Below the pieces are notes generated by a model. That model did not search any database. It worked only from the letters and a program-made list of their open reading frames with translations, and was not told the origin of the DNA. A DNA stretch of 64,000 nucleotides from Pseudomonadales bacterium (lineage in GTDB: Bacteria; Pseudomonadota; Gammaproteobacteria; Pseudomonadales; Azotimanducaceae), in NCBI GenBank assembly GCA_028285415.1, contig JANQPF010000015.1, positions 1-64,000 on the forward strand, written 5' to 3'. This document shows positions 17,141 to 27,291 of the stretch, in pieces; position 1 is the first letter of the stretch; each line of letters opens with the position of its first letter. The translations under genes and the position numbers were made by a program.

Positions 17141-20100
17141 ATGTCCGTCGAGTCCAGCCTTTTCAGTCTCGCCAACGCGGAACGCTACGTGTTCCGGCCG
17201 ACGTTCGTGTTCGTCACGTTTCTGTTGATCCTGCTGGCGGCGACTCAGGCGACGGGCCGCGTGGCCATGCAGGTGCTGCACATCTACGAGCCGCAGATAG
17301 GCGCGGTGCTGGCCGGTCAGAATATTTCGCTGCAGGGTATGCGCGGCGACTGGCGGGGTTTCAATCCGATTGTCACCGTCGACCGGGTGGCGTTTCCGGG
17401 GGGTGAGCTCACGGGAGTGGCGCTCGAACTCGATACGCTCGAAAGCATCGTTCGCAGCGCCTGGGTGCTGCGGCACGGCAGCGCCGCTGATGCACGTCTT
17501 GCGCTCGAGCGTACGCCTGAAGGCTGGCGCCTCAAAGACATGCCGGCGGGTGAGCGGACGTTTGACGTGACCAACCTCATAGAGCACAGCGACGAGCTGA
17601 GGGCGGCCGTTCAGCTCGAGCTGCACGGCGACGTCGTGTCGACCGTAGGCGCGGACGTGCATCTCATCAACGTCGGCGGCAACCACTTTGCCGAGCTCAG
17701 CGTGCGCAGTCCGCAGGCCGCCGAGCCGATGGTCGCGCGCCTCTGGCGGAGTGACGATATTCCAGGCTGGAAAGAGCCGGGCTTCCACGCCGAAGCAGGC
17801 GGCACTCTGGTGGTGCCGGAGGCGCTTGGTGAGCTTGCCGGAATGACGCTCAACGTCGAACGCGTTCGCTGGTCGGAAGCGGCCCGAGCCGGCGGCGGCG
17901 AGCTGCGCCTGTCCGTTGATGAGATTGTCGTCCCTGGCGTGGCAGAGCCGCTGGCGCTTGCCGTCGGGCTCAAGGGTCAGCGTCGGGAAGACATGGTGGA
18001 AGCCATGAGCACCGAGCTTGCGGTCACGGCGGGTGAGGAGCGGTTCGGTCTCGGTCCGCTCTACCTGCAAGGGGTGATACCCAGAGAGACCTCGGCGCTC
18101 GAGGCACCGCTCGAAGCGGCAACGGAGCTCATTGATCCCACCCCACCCCAGCCCATGCTGCACGCGTGGCTTGCGGAGCTCGATCTGGCTGCGATCAGCG
18201 GGTTTTTCGATCGACACCTCGGCAACTGGGAGCCCGCCGGGCGCTGGGTACGCGCGCTCGCGCTGGAAGGCACCATCAGCAACGTCCATGCCTACGTTGA
18301 TCCCGAGATGGGTGCCGGTTACAAGGCGTCCTTCGCCGGGCTGACCATGCAGGGCTACAAGGGCGCACCCACTGTGGATGGCGCTCAAGGCCAGCTCTGG
18401 GGTGCCGGACGATCCATCGCCGCACAGCTCAACACGCCGGAAGTCGACGTGCAGTTTCCCGACCTCTTCCACCAGAGCTGGCAGATGAACGATCTGCAGG
18501 GCGTGGTGAAAGCCTGGGTGGGTCAGGGTTATTTTGCGCTGCGCGGCAGCCATCTTCGCGCGCGCATTGGCGAATCCACGGTTGCCGGAGCGTTTGCCGT
18601 CACGCGGCCGGATCCGCGCTATGAGCAGCGCGTGAGCCTCCATATCAACGTCGACAGCGTCGACATGGACACGGCGCGCACCTTCGTCCCTTACAAAATT
18701 CCCGACGAGCTTGCCGAGTGGCTGGACTACGGGCCCCAGGCAGGGCAGCTGAATGGCGCTCGCTTCGCCTACCATGGGCAAGTGCACACGCGCCCGGGTG
18801 AGCTCGGGCGGCGCATTGAGCTTGCCAGTGACATCTCCAGGGGCCGCGTCCGGTATGAGCCGGACTGGCCGCTTGTTGGCGATATCGAAGGCCGCGTGCA
18901 CGTTGCGGGACTGGATACGCGAATCAATGTGACCAGAGCGCAGACGCGTGCCGTGCGCATGACCGGCGGCAGCGTCACGCTGCACAACAATGGCGACTAT
19001 GTCAGCGCGTCGCTGGACGCCGATACGGAGTTCGCGGCGCTCCTCGACTTCGTGCGCAACAGCCCGCTGCAGGCGGATCTGACATTCATCGAACCCGACT
19101 GGGACGGCCGCGGACCGCTGACGCTGAAAGGTGATCTCCTCATCCCCATCAAACAGGATCGCAGTCCGGAACTTGCGGTGGATCTGGCGTTCCGGATGAA
19201 CGGCGTGGCGCTGGCCATGCCCGGGTACCGCACGGAGCTCGATGGGTTGCGGGGCGGCGGGACGTTCAGCCTGCCGCATCACCTCAAGGGTGAATTCACG
19301 GGCATGCTCTTCGAGCGCCCGGCCGAGTTTGCCGTTGACCACGAGCCGGATTGGCTGCGATTCGACATTGCTGGTACGGCGACTCCGGAAGACGCCTACG
19401 CGCTGATCGAATTCGACGGTGAGGTGCCGGTCACCGGCGAGTTCGGCTTCGATAGCGTCTTGAGCGTTGCGATGACTGACTTCGGCATTACCAACATCGC
19501 GGTCACCTCGGATCTCGTCGGGCTGGGTATCAACCTGCCCGCGCAGTTCAGCAAAGAGCCGCAGCTTGCTGCACCGAGCGAGCTCGATGTGCAGTTTCTG
19601 AGCGATTATCAGAGCGTGGCTTTCCGCCACAAGAATGTGCAGGGCTGGCTGCATTACGGGGACGAGATCGAGCGCGGCGCGCTTGGTGTCGACGCCACAC
19701 CACCCATGACCGCGCAGGATGAGAAGGCGATTCTGATCAGCGGCAACATGCCGCAGCTCGTGCTGAGCGAATGGGTTTCGGACGAAGGCGACTCTGCGGT
19801 CAGCCTGCCGCTCGACTGGCGAATACAGAAGCTCCGTGTGGACCAATTTGTCATAGACGAGCTGACTTTCGACGAGCTGGTACTAGATGGTTATCAGAGC
19901 GGCGAGGAAGTGGGCTTCGAATTTTCCGCGGAGACGCTCAAAGGCAACGTGCTGCTGCCGGCTATAGGTCTCATGTCCATCAACCTCGATTACCTGAGGC
20001 TGCCGGTTAGTGAGGATGATTACGATGCCCACCCGGGCGCGCCGGAGGAAGACCCGCTCAGCGTGGAAATGGCGGAGTCGCTGCCTGCGGCCAAAGTGAA

Positions 20101-21004
20101 CATTGCGCAGCTCGATCTCGGTGAAGAACCGTTCGGCTCGTGGCGGTTTGTGATGCAGCCGGAAGAGAACCGCGTTGCGTTCAGCGACTTCGGTGCGGAC
20201 GTGAACGGCGTGCATATCGAGGGCGGCGCGCTGTCCTGGGACCTCGCGCGCAACGAATCGGCCTTCGACGGGTTGATCAAGCTCGACGATCTCGCCGAGA
20301 CGCTGCCGAAATGGGACTACGCAGCCAGCGTGTCGACCGACACGGCCAACGTCACCGCGGATGTGGTGTGGCCCGGATCGCCCGCGAACGTGAATCTCCT
20401 CGGCACGACCGGCAACGTTGATTTCATCGCGCGCGACGGCCGCTTCATTGAAGTTGCCCCCGGCGGTGGCGTAAGGATTTTGAGTCTTCTCAACTTCACG
20501 AAGATCACCAACCGCATGAACTTCGATTTCTCCGACGTTGTCGGCGAAGGTGTCAGCTTCGAGAAGGTTGAGGCGAAGGTTGGGCTCGATGCCGGCTACC
20601 TCAGATTTCCGGAGCCCATGTTCGTCGATAGCTCTTCGGGCAACTTTCAGGTCGGCGGCAGCGTCAATCTGCACAGCGGGGAGCTCGACAACGAAATGAT
20701 CGTCACGCTGCCCGTGAGTAAAAGTTTCGGCTGGTACGGCGTGTATCTGTCGCTTGCCAATCCCCTGGCGGGACTCGGCGTGCTGGTCGGCGAGCGGGTA
20801 CTGCGCAAACCCATCGAACAGTTCAGCACCGCCAAATTTGCCGTTCGTGGCACGCTCGACGAACCCGAGGTGAGCTTTGTGAGCCTGTGGGATACGCAGA
20901 TGAAAGAAGGCGCAGAGACGCCGAGCGAGCAGGACGCGTCGGCTGTCAAACCAGCTGATCCAGAGCTTGCGGGTGAGCCGATCTTGGTAGACCCTTCACG
21001 CTGA
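17141..21004 (+). CDS. yhdP: YhdP family AsmA-like envelope protein
   Basis: 1287 residues, the usual YhdP size. One N-terminal membrane helix (about 20-42) is followed by a very long periplasmic beta-rich region and a C-terminal AsmA-2 type domain with V-G-G-S-V-N-L-H-S-G-E-L and N-P-L-A-G-L-G-V-L-V-G. Large AsmA-like proteins form grooved bridges that move phospholipids to the outer membrane; YhdP in E. coli supports outer-membrane lipid supply and balance. It follows rng by 14 bp and probably belongs to the same transcript. The opposite strand is open for 907 codons, which reflects mirrored codon bias. Confidence 0.93.
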   Translation: MSVESSLFSLANAERYVFRPTFVFVTFLLILLAATQATGRVAMQVLHIYEPQIGAVLAGQNISLQGMRGDWRGFNPIVTVDRVAFPGGELTGVALELDTLESIVRSAWVLRHGSAADARLALERTPEGWRLKDMPAGERTFDVTNLIEHSDELRAAVQLELHGDVVSTVGADVHLINVGGNHFAELSVRSPQAAEPMVARLWRSDDIPGWKEPGFHAEAGGTLVVPEALGELAGMTLNVERVRWSEAARAGGGELRLSVDEIVVPGVAEPLALAVGLKGQRREDMVEAMSTELAVTAGEERFGLGPLYLQGVIPRETSALEAPLEAATELIDPTPPQPMLHAWLAELDLAAISGFFDRHLGNWEPAGRWVRALALEGTISNVHAYVDPEMGAGYKASFAGLTMQGYKGAPTVDGAQGQLWGAGRSIAAQLNTPEVDVQFPDLFHQSWQMNDLQGVVKAWVGQGYFALRGSHLRARIGESTVAGAFAVTRPDPRYEQRVSLHINVDSVDMDTARTFVPYKIPDELAEWLDYGPQAGQLNGARFAYHGQVHTRPGELGRRIELASDISRGRVRYEPDWPLVGDIEGRVHVAGLDTRINVTRAQTRAVRMTGGSVTLHNNGDYVSASLDADTEFAALLDFVRNSPLQADLTFIEPDWDGRGPLTLKGDLLIPIKQDRSPELAVDLAFRMNGVALAMPGYRTELDGLRGGGTFSLPHHLKGEFTGMLFERPAEFAVDHEPDWLRFDIAGTATPEDAYALIEFDGEVPVTGEFGFDSVLSVAMTDFGITNIAVTSDLVGLGINLPAQFSKEPQLAAPSELDVQFLSDYQSVAFRHKNVQGWLHYGDEIERGALGVDATPPMTAQDEKAILISGNMPQLVLSEWVSDEGDSAVSLPLDWRIQKLRVDQFVIDELTFDELVLDGYQSGEEVGFEFSAETLKGNVLLPAIGLMSINLDYLRLPVSEDDYDAHPGAPEEDPLSVEMAESLPAAKVNIAQLDLGEEPFGSWRFVMQPEENRVAFSDFGADVNGVHIEGGALSWDLARNESAFDGLIKLDDLAETLPKWDYAASVSTDTANVTADVVWPGSPANVNLLGTTGNVDFIARDGRFIEVAPGGGVRILSLLNFTKITNRMNFDFSDVVGEGVSFEKVEAKVGLDAGYLRFPEPMFVDSSSGNFQVGGSVNLHSGELDNEMIVTLPVSKSFGWYGVYLSLANPLAGLGVLVGERVLRKPIEQFSTAKFAVRGTLDEPEVSFVSLWDTQMKEGAETPSEQDASAVKPADPELAGEPILVDPSR

Positions 21005-21047
21005 CTGACGCTTCGCGAGCGCTTTCTCGCAGACAAAGGAATTGAGC

Positions 21048-22490
21048 ATGAGTGACGTATACGACGCCGCGCGGGAGAGTATTCTCGGCGCCAGCGACAT
21101 CGGCATGGCGGATCTGGAGCAGACCCTCGGCAGTCTGATGACCCACAGCATCGACTACGGCGAGGTGTATCTGCAGGCCATTCGCTCAGAGTCCTGGGGA
21201 CTCGAGGACGGCATCGTCAAAGACGGCAGCTTCTCCGTGGATGCGGGTATCGGCGTGCGCGCTCTGGCGGGCGAAAAAACCGGGTTTGCCTATTCGGACG
21301 ACATGCTGCGCTCGGGCCTCAACCAGGCGGCGGAGGCTGCGCGTTCCATTGCCGCGCGGGGGCAGGATCGTCAACCGGTAGCCATTCAGCGTACGGACGT
21401 GGCGGCGCTTTATCCCGCCGTCAATCCCATCACCCTGCTCGACGAAGTGGCCAAGGTGCGCCTCTTGCAGCGGGTTGATCAGGTGGCGCGGCAGGCTGAC
21501 CCGCGGGTGAAAGAAGTCAACGTCCGGGTCTCTGCCAACCACGACGTCATGATGGTTCTGGCCACCGACGGCACGCACGGCGCGGACGTGCGTCCGCTGG
21601 TGCGGCTCGACGTATCGGTCATTGTTGAAGCCAACGGTCGGCGTGAACGCGGCAATGCCGGTGGCGGCGGGCGTCGCGGCCTCGATAGCCTGGACGCGGA
21701 CGGCTGGGCGGATGAGCTGGCGCGGGAAGCGGTGCGTATGGCGCTGGTGAATCTCGACGCCATCGACGCGCCGGCAGGCCCCATGCCGGTTGTGCTCGGC
21801 CCGGGCTGGCCCGGCGTGTTGCTGCACGAAGCCGTCGGTCACGGACTCGAAGGCGATTTCAATCGCAAAGGCAGCTCCACGTTTGCCAACCGGGTGGGGC
21901 AGCAGGTGGCGTCATCGCTCTGCACGGTCATCGACGACGGTACCCTGGACGGACGGCGGGGTTCGCTGTCGATGGATGACGAGGGCACGCCAACCCAGAG
22001 CACGGTGCTCATCGAGAACGGGACGCTGGTTGGTTACATGCAGGACAAGCTGAACGCCCGGCTCATGAATGTCGCCTCGACCGGCAACGGCCGGCGTCAG
22101 TCGTACGCGCATACGCCGATGCCGCGCATGACCAATACGTTCATGCGCCCGGGTGACCACGCGCCGGAAGAAATCCTGCAGTCGGTCGAAAACGGCGTGT
22201 ACGCGGTCAACTTCGGCGGCGGTTCGGTGGACATTACCTCCGGTCGCTTCGTGTTCTCGGCCACCGAGGCGTATCTCATCGAGAACGGCAAAGTGACGGC
22301 ACCAATACGCGGCGCCACGCTCATCGGCAACGGTCCGGACGTCATGAACAAAGTGTCCATGGTCGGCAACGATCTGGCGCTCGACGGCGGCGTCGGGGTG
22401 TGCGGGAAAGACGGTCAATCGGTGCCGGTGGGCGTCGGGCAGCCGACGCTCAAAGTCGACGAAATTGTCGTGGGCGGCACTCAGGCCTGA
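21048..22490 (+). CDS. tldD: Metalloprotease TldD
   Basis: 480 residues from the ATG at 21048, which has AAGGA 7-8 bp upstream; an in-frame TTG two codons earlier is less likely. The zinc site H-E-A-V-G-H (HExxxH) lies near residue 260, followed by [12 protein letters not shown]. TldD and TldE/PmbA form a heterodimeric protease that processes microcin B17-type peptides and degrades unfolded peptides. Its partner pmbA lies 560 bp downstream, beyond the oppositely oriented yjgA. Confidence 0.97.
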   Translation: MSDVYDAARESILGASDIGMADLEQTLGSLMTHSIDYGEVYLQAIRSESWGLEDGIVKDGSFSVDAGIGVRALAGEKTGFAYSDDMLRSGLNQAAEAARSIAARGQDRQPVAIQRTDVAALYPAVNPITLLDEVAKVRLLQRVDQVARQADPRVKEVNVRVSANHDVMMVLATDGTHGADVRPLVRLDVSVIVEANGRRERGNAGGGGRRGLDSLDADGWADELAREAVRMALVNLDAIDAPAGPMPVVLGPGWPGVLLHEAVGHGLEGDFNRKGSSTFANRVGQQVASSLCTVIDDGTLDGRRGSLSMDDEGTPTQSTVLIENGTLVGYMQDKLNARLMNVASTGNGRRQSYAHTPMPRMTNTFMRPGDHAPEEILQSVENGVYAVNFGGGSVDITSGRFVFSATEAYLIENGKVTAPIRGATLIGNGPDVMNKVSMVGNDLALDGGVGVCGKDGQSVPVGVGQPTLKVDEIVVGGTQA

Positions 22491-22491
22491 G

Positions 22492-22986
22492 CTAGTTGTC
22501 GTCGAAGTCGACGATGTAACGGAAGAGCGCCCGCGCCTCTATTTTGCGTGCCGCTTCCGTCTGCGCGCTCTGGGCTTTCTTGATGAGCTGACGCAGCTTC
22601 TGACGGTCGACGTCCGGGTGTTCGGCGATGAACCGGGTGAGCGCATCCGGCTCGTGCAGCAACTGCTCGCGCCAGCGCTCGGTGTTCGCAAACTGGGCCC
22701 TGGCTGCGGCCGACTGGCCCTCGAGCGTGTCCAGATACGTTGTGATGGCGTCCATGTCCGCGTCGCGCATCAGGCGGCCGATGAACTGCAGCTGACGGCG
22801 CTGCGCGCCGTGGCTGGGGAAGCGTTGATAGTCGGCGATGGCGGTATGCAGCTCATCGCCAAGCGGGGCCGCCGCCAGCTGTTCGGGCTTGAGCTGTGTC
22901 AGGCGTCGGCCGAGCGCCTGAGCGGCTTCAGCCTCGCGCTTGCGCGCGGTTCGGGACGGCAGTTCATGGGGTGCTTCATCGCTCAT
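22492..22986 (-). CDS. yjgA: YjgA/DarP ribosome-associated protein
   Basis: 164 residues from the ATG at 22986 (an upstream extension to 23076 has no family similarity). DUF615 features include R-T-A-R-K-R-E-A near the N-terminus, R-R-Q-L-Q-F-I-G-R-L-M-R and L-R-Q-L-I-K-K-A near the C-terminus. The family joins late 50S assembly. The gene lies between tldD and pmbA on the opposite strand, a known arrangement, and ends 2 bp from the tldD stop. Confidence 0.92.
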   Translation of the reverse strand: MSDEAPHELPSRTARKREAEAAQALGRRLTQLKPEQLAAAPLGDELHTAIADYQRFPSHGAQRRQLQFIGRLMRDADMDAITTYLDTLEGQSAAARAQFANTERWREQLLHEPDALTRFIAEHPDVDRQKLRQLIKKAQSAQTEAARKIEARALFRYIVDFDDN

Positions 22987-23048
22987 CGCGGTACCATACC
23001 TCTTCGCACCGATACATTCTAAGCAACACGAGAACACGGGGACTGACT

Positions 23049-24380
23049 TTGGATTTACGCGAACAGGAAAGTTCACTCAAAGAGCTGACGGCAGACATTC
23101 TGGCAGAGGCGAATCGCCAGGGCGCCGACCAGGCAGAAGTCTCCGTCAGCGTGGATGCGGGTCTCTCCGTGCAGGTGCGTAAAGGTGAGCTCGAGCAGGT
23201 GGAGTTCAACCAGGATCGCGGCTTTGGGATCACCGTTTACTTCGGTAAACGCAAAGGCTCAGCCAGCACCACGGACTCCAGCGCTCGCGCCATCGAAGAT
23301 ACCGTCGCGGCGGCGAAGAACATTGCCAGTCATACCGAGGAAGACCCCTGTAACGGTCTCGCTGACGCGGACCTGATGCCGGCAGACCTCGAAGATCTCG
23401 ATCTCTTCCACCCCTGGGACATCGAACCCCAGGCGGCGGCTGACATTGCCCGCGCGTGCGAAGCAGAAGGGCTGTCCGCGGATGAGCGGCTGACCAACTC
23501 TGACGGTGCGCAGGTCAACACGCAGCAGGCGCTCAGGCTCTACGGCAACAGCCACGGCTTCATTGGCGCTTATTCCGGTACCCGGCATGGCCTCTCCTGC
23601 GTGCTGATTGGTGAAGACGATGCCGGCATGCAGCGGGATTTCTGGTACGAGGTCAACCGGGATGCGCAGACGCTGCCGTCGCCGGAAAGCGTCGGGCAGC
23701 GCGCGGCAGAGCGCACGGTGGCCCGCCTGTCACCTCGATCGGCGCCAACGGGCAGCTACCCGGTGCTGTTCGAACCCCCCATGGCGGGTGGCCTCATCTC
23801 TCATCTCTTGAACGCCATCAGCGGCGGTTCGCTGTATCGCAAGGCGTCGTTTCTGCTCGATTCCATGGGTGAGCAGGTGTTGCCGGAATGGCTCTCTCTC
23901 ACTGAACGTCCGCAGCTGAAAAAGAGCCTGGGCTCAGCCAACTTTGATGGCGACGGGGTGGCCACGCGCGAAAAGTCTTTCGTCAACGCCGGCGTCGTGG
24001 AGAACTACATCCTGAGTGCCTACTCGGCGCGCAAGCTCGACATGACCACAACCGGCAACGCCGGTGGGGTCCACAATCTCGATCTCGACGGGCCGCAGAC
24101 GCCGCGGGCAGACATGCTCAAGCAGATCGACCGCGGGCTACTGGTCTCGGAGCTCATGGGTCAGGGCGTCAACGGCGTGACCGGCGACTACTCACGTGGC
24201 GCCGCGGGCTACTGGATCGAGAATGGCGAGATTGTCTATCCGGTGGCGGAAGTGACGGTTGCCGGCAACCTCAAGGACATCTACCAGCGCATCGTTGCGA
24301 TCGGTGACGACGTGGACCTTCGTGGCAACGTTCGAGCGCCGAGTCTTCTCATTGAAGCCATGACGGTTGCCGGAGCCTGA
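23049..24380 (+). CDS. pmbA: Metalloprotease subunit PmbA/TldE
   Basis: 443 residues from TTG 23049, chosen because GGGGA lies 7 bp upstream and because homology begins there. The protein lacks the HExxxH site and has the TldE-type core: G-F-G-I-T-V-Y-F-G, G-N-S-H-G-F, F-E-P-P-M-A-G-G-L, Y-I-L-S-A-Y-S-A-R-K and G-V-N-G-V-T-G-D-Y-S-R-G-A-A-G. It is the non-catalytic partner of TldD. It is divergent from yjgA across a 62-bp gap and is the last core gene before the accessory block. Confidence 0.95.
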   Translation: MDLREQESSLKELTADILAEANRQGADQAEVSVSVDAGLSVQVRKGELEQVEFNQDRGFGITVYFGKRKGSASTTDSSARAIEDTVAAAKNIASHTEEDPCNGLADADLMPADLEDLDLFHPWDIEPQAAADIARACEAEGLSADERLTNSDGAQVNTQQALRLYGNSHGFIGAYSGTRHGLSCVLIGEDDAGMQRDFWYEVNRDAQTLPSPESVGQRAAERTVARLSPRSAPTGSYPVLFEPPMAGGLISHLLNAISGGSLYRKASFLLDSMGEQVLPEWLSLTERPQLKKSLGSANFDGDGVATREKSFVNAGVVENYILSAYSARKLDMTTTGNAGGVHNLDLDGPQTPRADMLKQIDRGLLVSELMGQGVNGVTGDYSRGAAGYWIENGEIVYPVAEVTVAGNLKDIYQRIVAIGDDVDLRGNVRAPSLLIEAMTVAGA

Positions 24381-24416
24381 AGGGAAGCGGAGAGCGCCCT
24401 GGCATCGTCTTCACCC

Positions 24417-25298
24417 ATGGATTCAGATTCACTCTTTCGCTTCCTGGAAGCTGCGAACGTCAAGCCGGCGGTATTCTCGAAGTACACGGCCAGGGATCTC
24501 TGGACCGATGAGCATACGTCTCGGCAAATGCTGGCCTACCACCTTAACGACGACGTCGACGTTTCCTCCAGACGCGGGGCGTTCATCGACGAGTCGACAC
24601 GTTGGATGGTGGCGCGATTCAATCTGTCTGCAGGCAGCAGAATTGCCGATTTTGGCTGCGGCCCCGGCCTCTACAGTTGCCGTCTCGCCCGGCTGCAAGC
24701 TGACGTTGTGGGCATCGATTTTTCTTCGCGGTCGATTGCCTACGCGCGTGAGTCTGCCAGTGCTGATGGTCTGAGCGTGACCTTCGTCGAAGCGGACTAC
24801 CTCGAGTATCAACCGGAAGGCAAATTTGACCTGATCATCATGATCATGTGTGACTTCTGCGCGCTCTCGCCCGTGCAACGCGCGGCCCTGCTGTCGAGGT
24901 TCGAGGGGTTGCTGGCGGATGGGGGGCACATCGTCCTCGACGTCTACGCCATGGGGGCGTTCAACGACAAACGCGAGGTGTCGTACTACGAGAAGAACCA
25001 GCTCAACGGCTTCTGGTCCGGTGAGCCCTATTATGCGTTTGTCTCGAGCTTCAAGTACGACGTGGAAAAGGTGAGCCTGGATAAATACACCATTGTCGAA
25101 GCAAACCGGCAGAGAGAAGTTTATAACTGGCTGCAGTACTTTACGCCCGAGACGCTGCGGCAGGAGGCGTTGGCAGCCGGGCTGGAGATTGCAGCGCTCT
25201 ACGGTGATGTATCCGGGAAAGCCCATGATGCGGATTCTGCGGAGTTTGCCGCTGTTTTGAAGCGGGCTAGTGATCAGGCGACACTCACAAATGGGTGA
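24417..25298 (+). CDS. SAM-dependent methyltransferase
   Basis: 293 residues. Motif I is I-A-D-F-G-C-G-P-G-L-Y, followed by an acidic end of strand 2 (V-V-G-I-D-F-S), E-A-D-Y-L for motif II and the F-D-L-I-I-M-I strand. These are class I methyltransferase features; the N-terminal 70 residues and the C-terminal half define the substrate, which is not identifiable. It lies 36 bp after pmbA and its last 14 bp overlap the convergent HAD gene. First gene of the accessory block. Confidence 0.88.
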   Translation: MDSDSLFRFLEAANVKPAVFSKYTARDLWTDEHTSRQMLAYHLNDDVDVSSRRGAFIDESTRWMVARFNLSAGSRIADFGCGPGLYSCRLARLQADVVGIDFSSRSIAYARESASADGLSVTFVEADYLEYQPEGKFDLIIMIMCDFCALSPVQRAALLSRFEGLLADGGHIVLDVYAMGAFNDKREVSYYEKNQLNGFWSGEPYYAFVSSFKYDVEKVSLDKYTIVEANRQREVYNWLQYFTPETLRQEALAAGLEIAALYGDVSGKAHDADSAEFAAVLKRASDQATLTNG

Positions 25299-25890
25299 AC
25301 TCAGCCATCTGATCAACCCCGTTTGCCACATCCCTCGCGAACTGTTCGTCATCGACAAAGTGGTATCCGGCGCCTCCGACGCCCAACCAGCCATCAACAT
25401 TGGTCTTCTTGTTATCTATCAATAGCGCAGCGCTGTTTTCGCAGCAGAGCCCTAAGCGTTCGATTGCAATTCTATTGAGGATGCGCTTGTCGTCAGTCTG
25501 TTCTTCCCAAGACGTGACAATCACATCGCAGTCATTCTGAAAGTTGCAAGTTGGGACAATAATTTCCGAGAAAATGTCGGGATTGACGGTGACGATGGCT
25601 TGGGGAAGATGCCTCGATTTGAAGAAGGTGTAGGTACGCTCGAAAAACTGGATCTGCTGACAGCACTCGTGCATGTGCGCAACGATTGACGCCGCCGGTT
25701 TATTCATTCTTTGCGAGAGGTGCTCGGCAAAGCGATTGGTGTCGATCTCTCCGAGATTCCATTTAGCGCCTATTCCGTCGTTATCGAACGTTTCGTAGAT
25801 CTCCATCCACTCGGGTCCGCTGCTCCAGATAAATCGTTCGTCACACAGCGTATCGCCGAAATCCCATAGTAGGCACTCAATTCGTGGCAT
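25285..25890 (-). CDS. HAD-superfamily hydrolase-like protein
   Basis: 201 residues from the ATG at 25890 (a longer in-frame start at 25965 would add a cysteine-rich tail without homology). Motif I is W-D-F-G-D-T-L, with glycine between the aspartates where D-x-D is usual. A threonine in A-I-V-T-V-N fits motif II and L-L-I-D-N-K-K-T-N fits motif IV. Cap residues lie between. The unusual D-x-G-D spacing makes catalytic activity uncertain. Base composition is visibly lower in GC than the core genes. Divergent from the PNPOx gene. Confidence 0.7.
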   Translation of the reverse strand: MPRIECLLWDFGDTLCDERFIWSSGPEWMEIYETFDNDGIGAKWNLGEIDTNRFAEHLSQRMNKPAASIVAHMHECCQQIQFFERTYTFFKSRHLPQAIVTVNPDIFSEIIVPTCNFQNDCDVIVTSWEEQTDDKRILNRIAIERLGLCCENSAALLIDNKKTNVDGWLGVGGAGYHFVDDEQFARDVANGVDQMAEFTHL

Positions 25891-26004
25891 GTTCCTTTTC
25901 CAGATGCGATAGAGACGAACGCTACAGAATTGACAGCATCCGGTCGACCTTCCCGGCAGCTTCATGCAGGAGTTTGGACCGAACGCCTGTTTAGTGCAGG
26001 CATA

Positions 26005-26022
26005 CTGACACCACGCTGTCAG
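26005..26022. promoter_or_regulatory. Inverted repeat between the HAD and PNPOx genes
   Basis: CTGACA and TGTCAG separated by 6 bp, 39 bp before the PNPOx start, with a -10-like CATACT overlapping its left edge. It may be an operator for the divergent pair. No regulator gene is adjacent. Confidence 0.3.
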
Positions 26023-26060
26023 GAGGTGTTTGCTAGCATCAGCGATTTGGAGAGGCCCAG

Positions 26061-26615
26061 ATGGGAAAGGTCTACGAAGAACTTACACCGAAGCTCAAAG
26101 CCTTCATTTCAGAACAAAAGCTCTTTTTCGTTGGCACTGCGCCGTTGAGCGACAAGGGTCATGTCAACATCTCACCCAAGGGCATGGACAGCCTCAGGGT
26201 CTTGGACAACAAAACGATTGCCTATCTGGACGTTACCGGAAGCGGCGTCGAAACGATTTCCCACATCAAAGAGAACGGTCGCCTTGTCTGCATGTTCTGT
26301 GCCTTTGAAGGCAAGCCTTTCATTTTGAGGCTGCATGGTCAGGGAAGCGTCATTGAATCCGCGGACGATGACTTTCCAACCTTACGAGCCCACTTTGACG
26401 ACCTGCCTGGCGTGCGCTCAATCATCAGGTTAGACATTGCGCGCATAGCCGATTCGTGCGGCTGGAACGTCCCCCTCTACGCGTACGAAGGAACAAGAGA
26501 CTACTACCAAAACTACGCTGACAAGTTAGGACCAGAGGGCATCCGTGAAGGTCAGCTGGCTTCGAATATGCGCAGCATTGATGGACTGCCTGGGTTGAAG
26601 GAACCTTCGCTATAG
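26061..26615 (+). CDS. Pyridoxamine 5'-phosphate oxidase-family FMN-binding protein
   Basis: 184 residues with the split beta-barrel of the PNPOx family: F-F-V-G-T-A near residue 25, H-V-N-I-S-P-K-G, Y-L-D-V-T-G-S-G-V-E-T and R-L-V-C-M-F-C-A-F-E-G-K-P. True PdxH substrate residues are not evident, so it is one of the large general-purpose flavoprotein group rather than a vitamin B6 enzyme. GGAGAGG lies before the ATG. It is the first of four same-strand genes with separate gaps of 80-180 bp. Confidence 0.85.
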   Translation: MGKVYEELTPKLKAFISEQKLFFVGTAPLSDKGHVNISPKGMDSLRVLDNKTIAYLDVTGSGVETISHIKENGRLVCMFCAFEGKPFILRLHGQGSVIESADDDFPTLRAHFDDLPGVRSIIRLDIARIADSCGWNVPLYAYEGTRDYYQNYADKLGPEGIREGQLASNMRSIDGLPGLKEPSL

Positions 26616-26694
26616 ATCGCTGAGCAGGTGTGGGGTCTTGTCAGAACCACAAAAATGAAGTTGAGATGATCGTGACAGCGCTTAAGGTGTTCTG

Positions 26695-27108
26695 ATGGCA
26701 TATGAACTCAGATACGAAACTCCCTCGGTTGATGATTACATAAGAATTAGATTGGCCGCGGGGATGAGCAGAAAGTCTGTTGAAGCTGCAACGATTGGTC
26801 TGGCGAATACGATCTGTGGGGTCGTCGTTTACTGTGACGATAATCCTGTGGGTATTGGCCGAATAGTCGGCGATGGTGGTTGCTTCTTTGAAATCGTCGA
26901 TATTGGTGTCGAACCTGAACACCAGAAAAGAGGCTTAGGGGATATGATCATGGAAGGCTTAATGTCGTACGTCCATGAACACGCACCAGACACAGCCTAT
27001 GTGAGCTTAATGGCTGATCACGGTACACCGGAGTTTTATAAGCGCTTTGGCTTCGAGGCTTCGCTACCACCTGAGCAATCCGGCATGTTCCTCCGAATCA
27101 AGAAATAG
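26695..27108 (+). CDS. GNAT-family N-acetyltransferase
   Basis: 137 residues. The acetyl-CoA loop V-E-P-E-H-Q-K-R-G-L-G (consensus Q/R-x-x-G-x-G/A) is clear, followed by a helix and the C-terminal F-Y-K-R-F-G-F-E. AAGG precedes the ATG by 7 bp. The acceptor is unknown. Base composition is lower in GC than the core block. Confidence 0.9.
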   Translation: MAYELRYETPSVDDYIRIRLAAGMSRKSVEAATIGLANTICGVVVYCDDNPVGIGRIVGDGGCFFEIVDIGVEPEHQKRGLGDMIMEGLMSYVHEHAPDTAYVSLMADHGTPEFYKRFGFEASLPPEQSGMFLRIKK

Positions 27109-27291
27109 CCCGAAATCGAATGGCTGTAGTTGGCCGAATAGCCGCCCGTGCTTGCCGCTCGAGCGCCAGAATTCGACCCGAAGCAGTGCTCTGGAATCCC
27201 ATCTGGTAAATCTCAATCAATGTCCGAAAACGGAGAGACGCAAGCTCGCGGATCTTCCAGAATCTCGCGCCCTTTGAGATTGAGACAACAC

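Noticed and set aside
17123-19846. 907-codon open frame on the minus strand opposite yhdP
   Set aside because: It mirrors a real, well-conserved gene in a GC-rich genome and shows His/Arg-rich, low-hydrophobic composition with no recognisable domain. Such shadows are expected.
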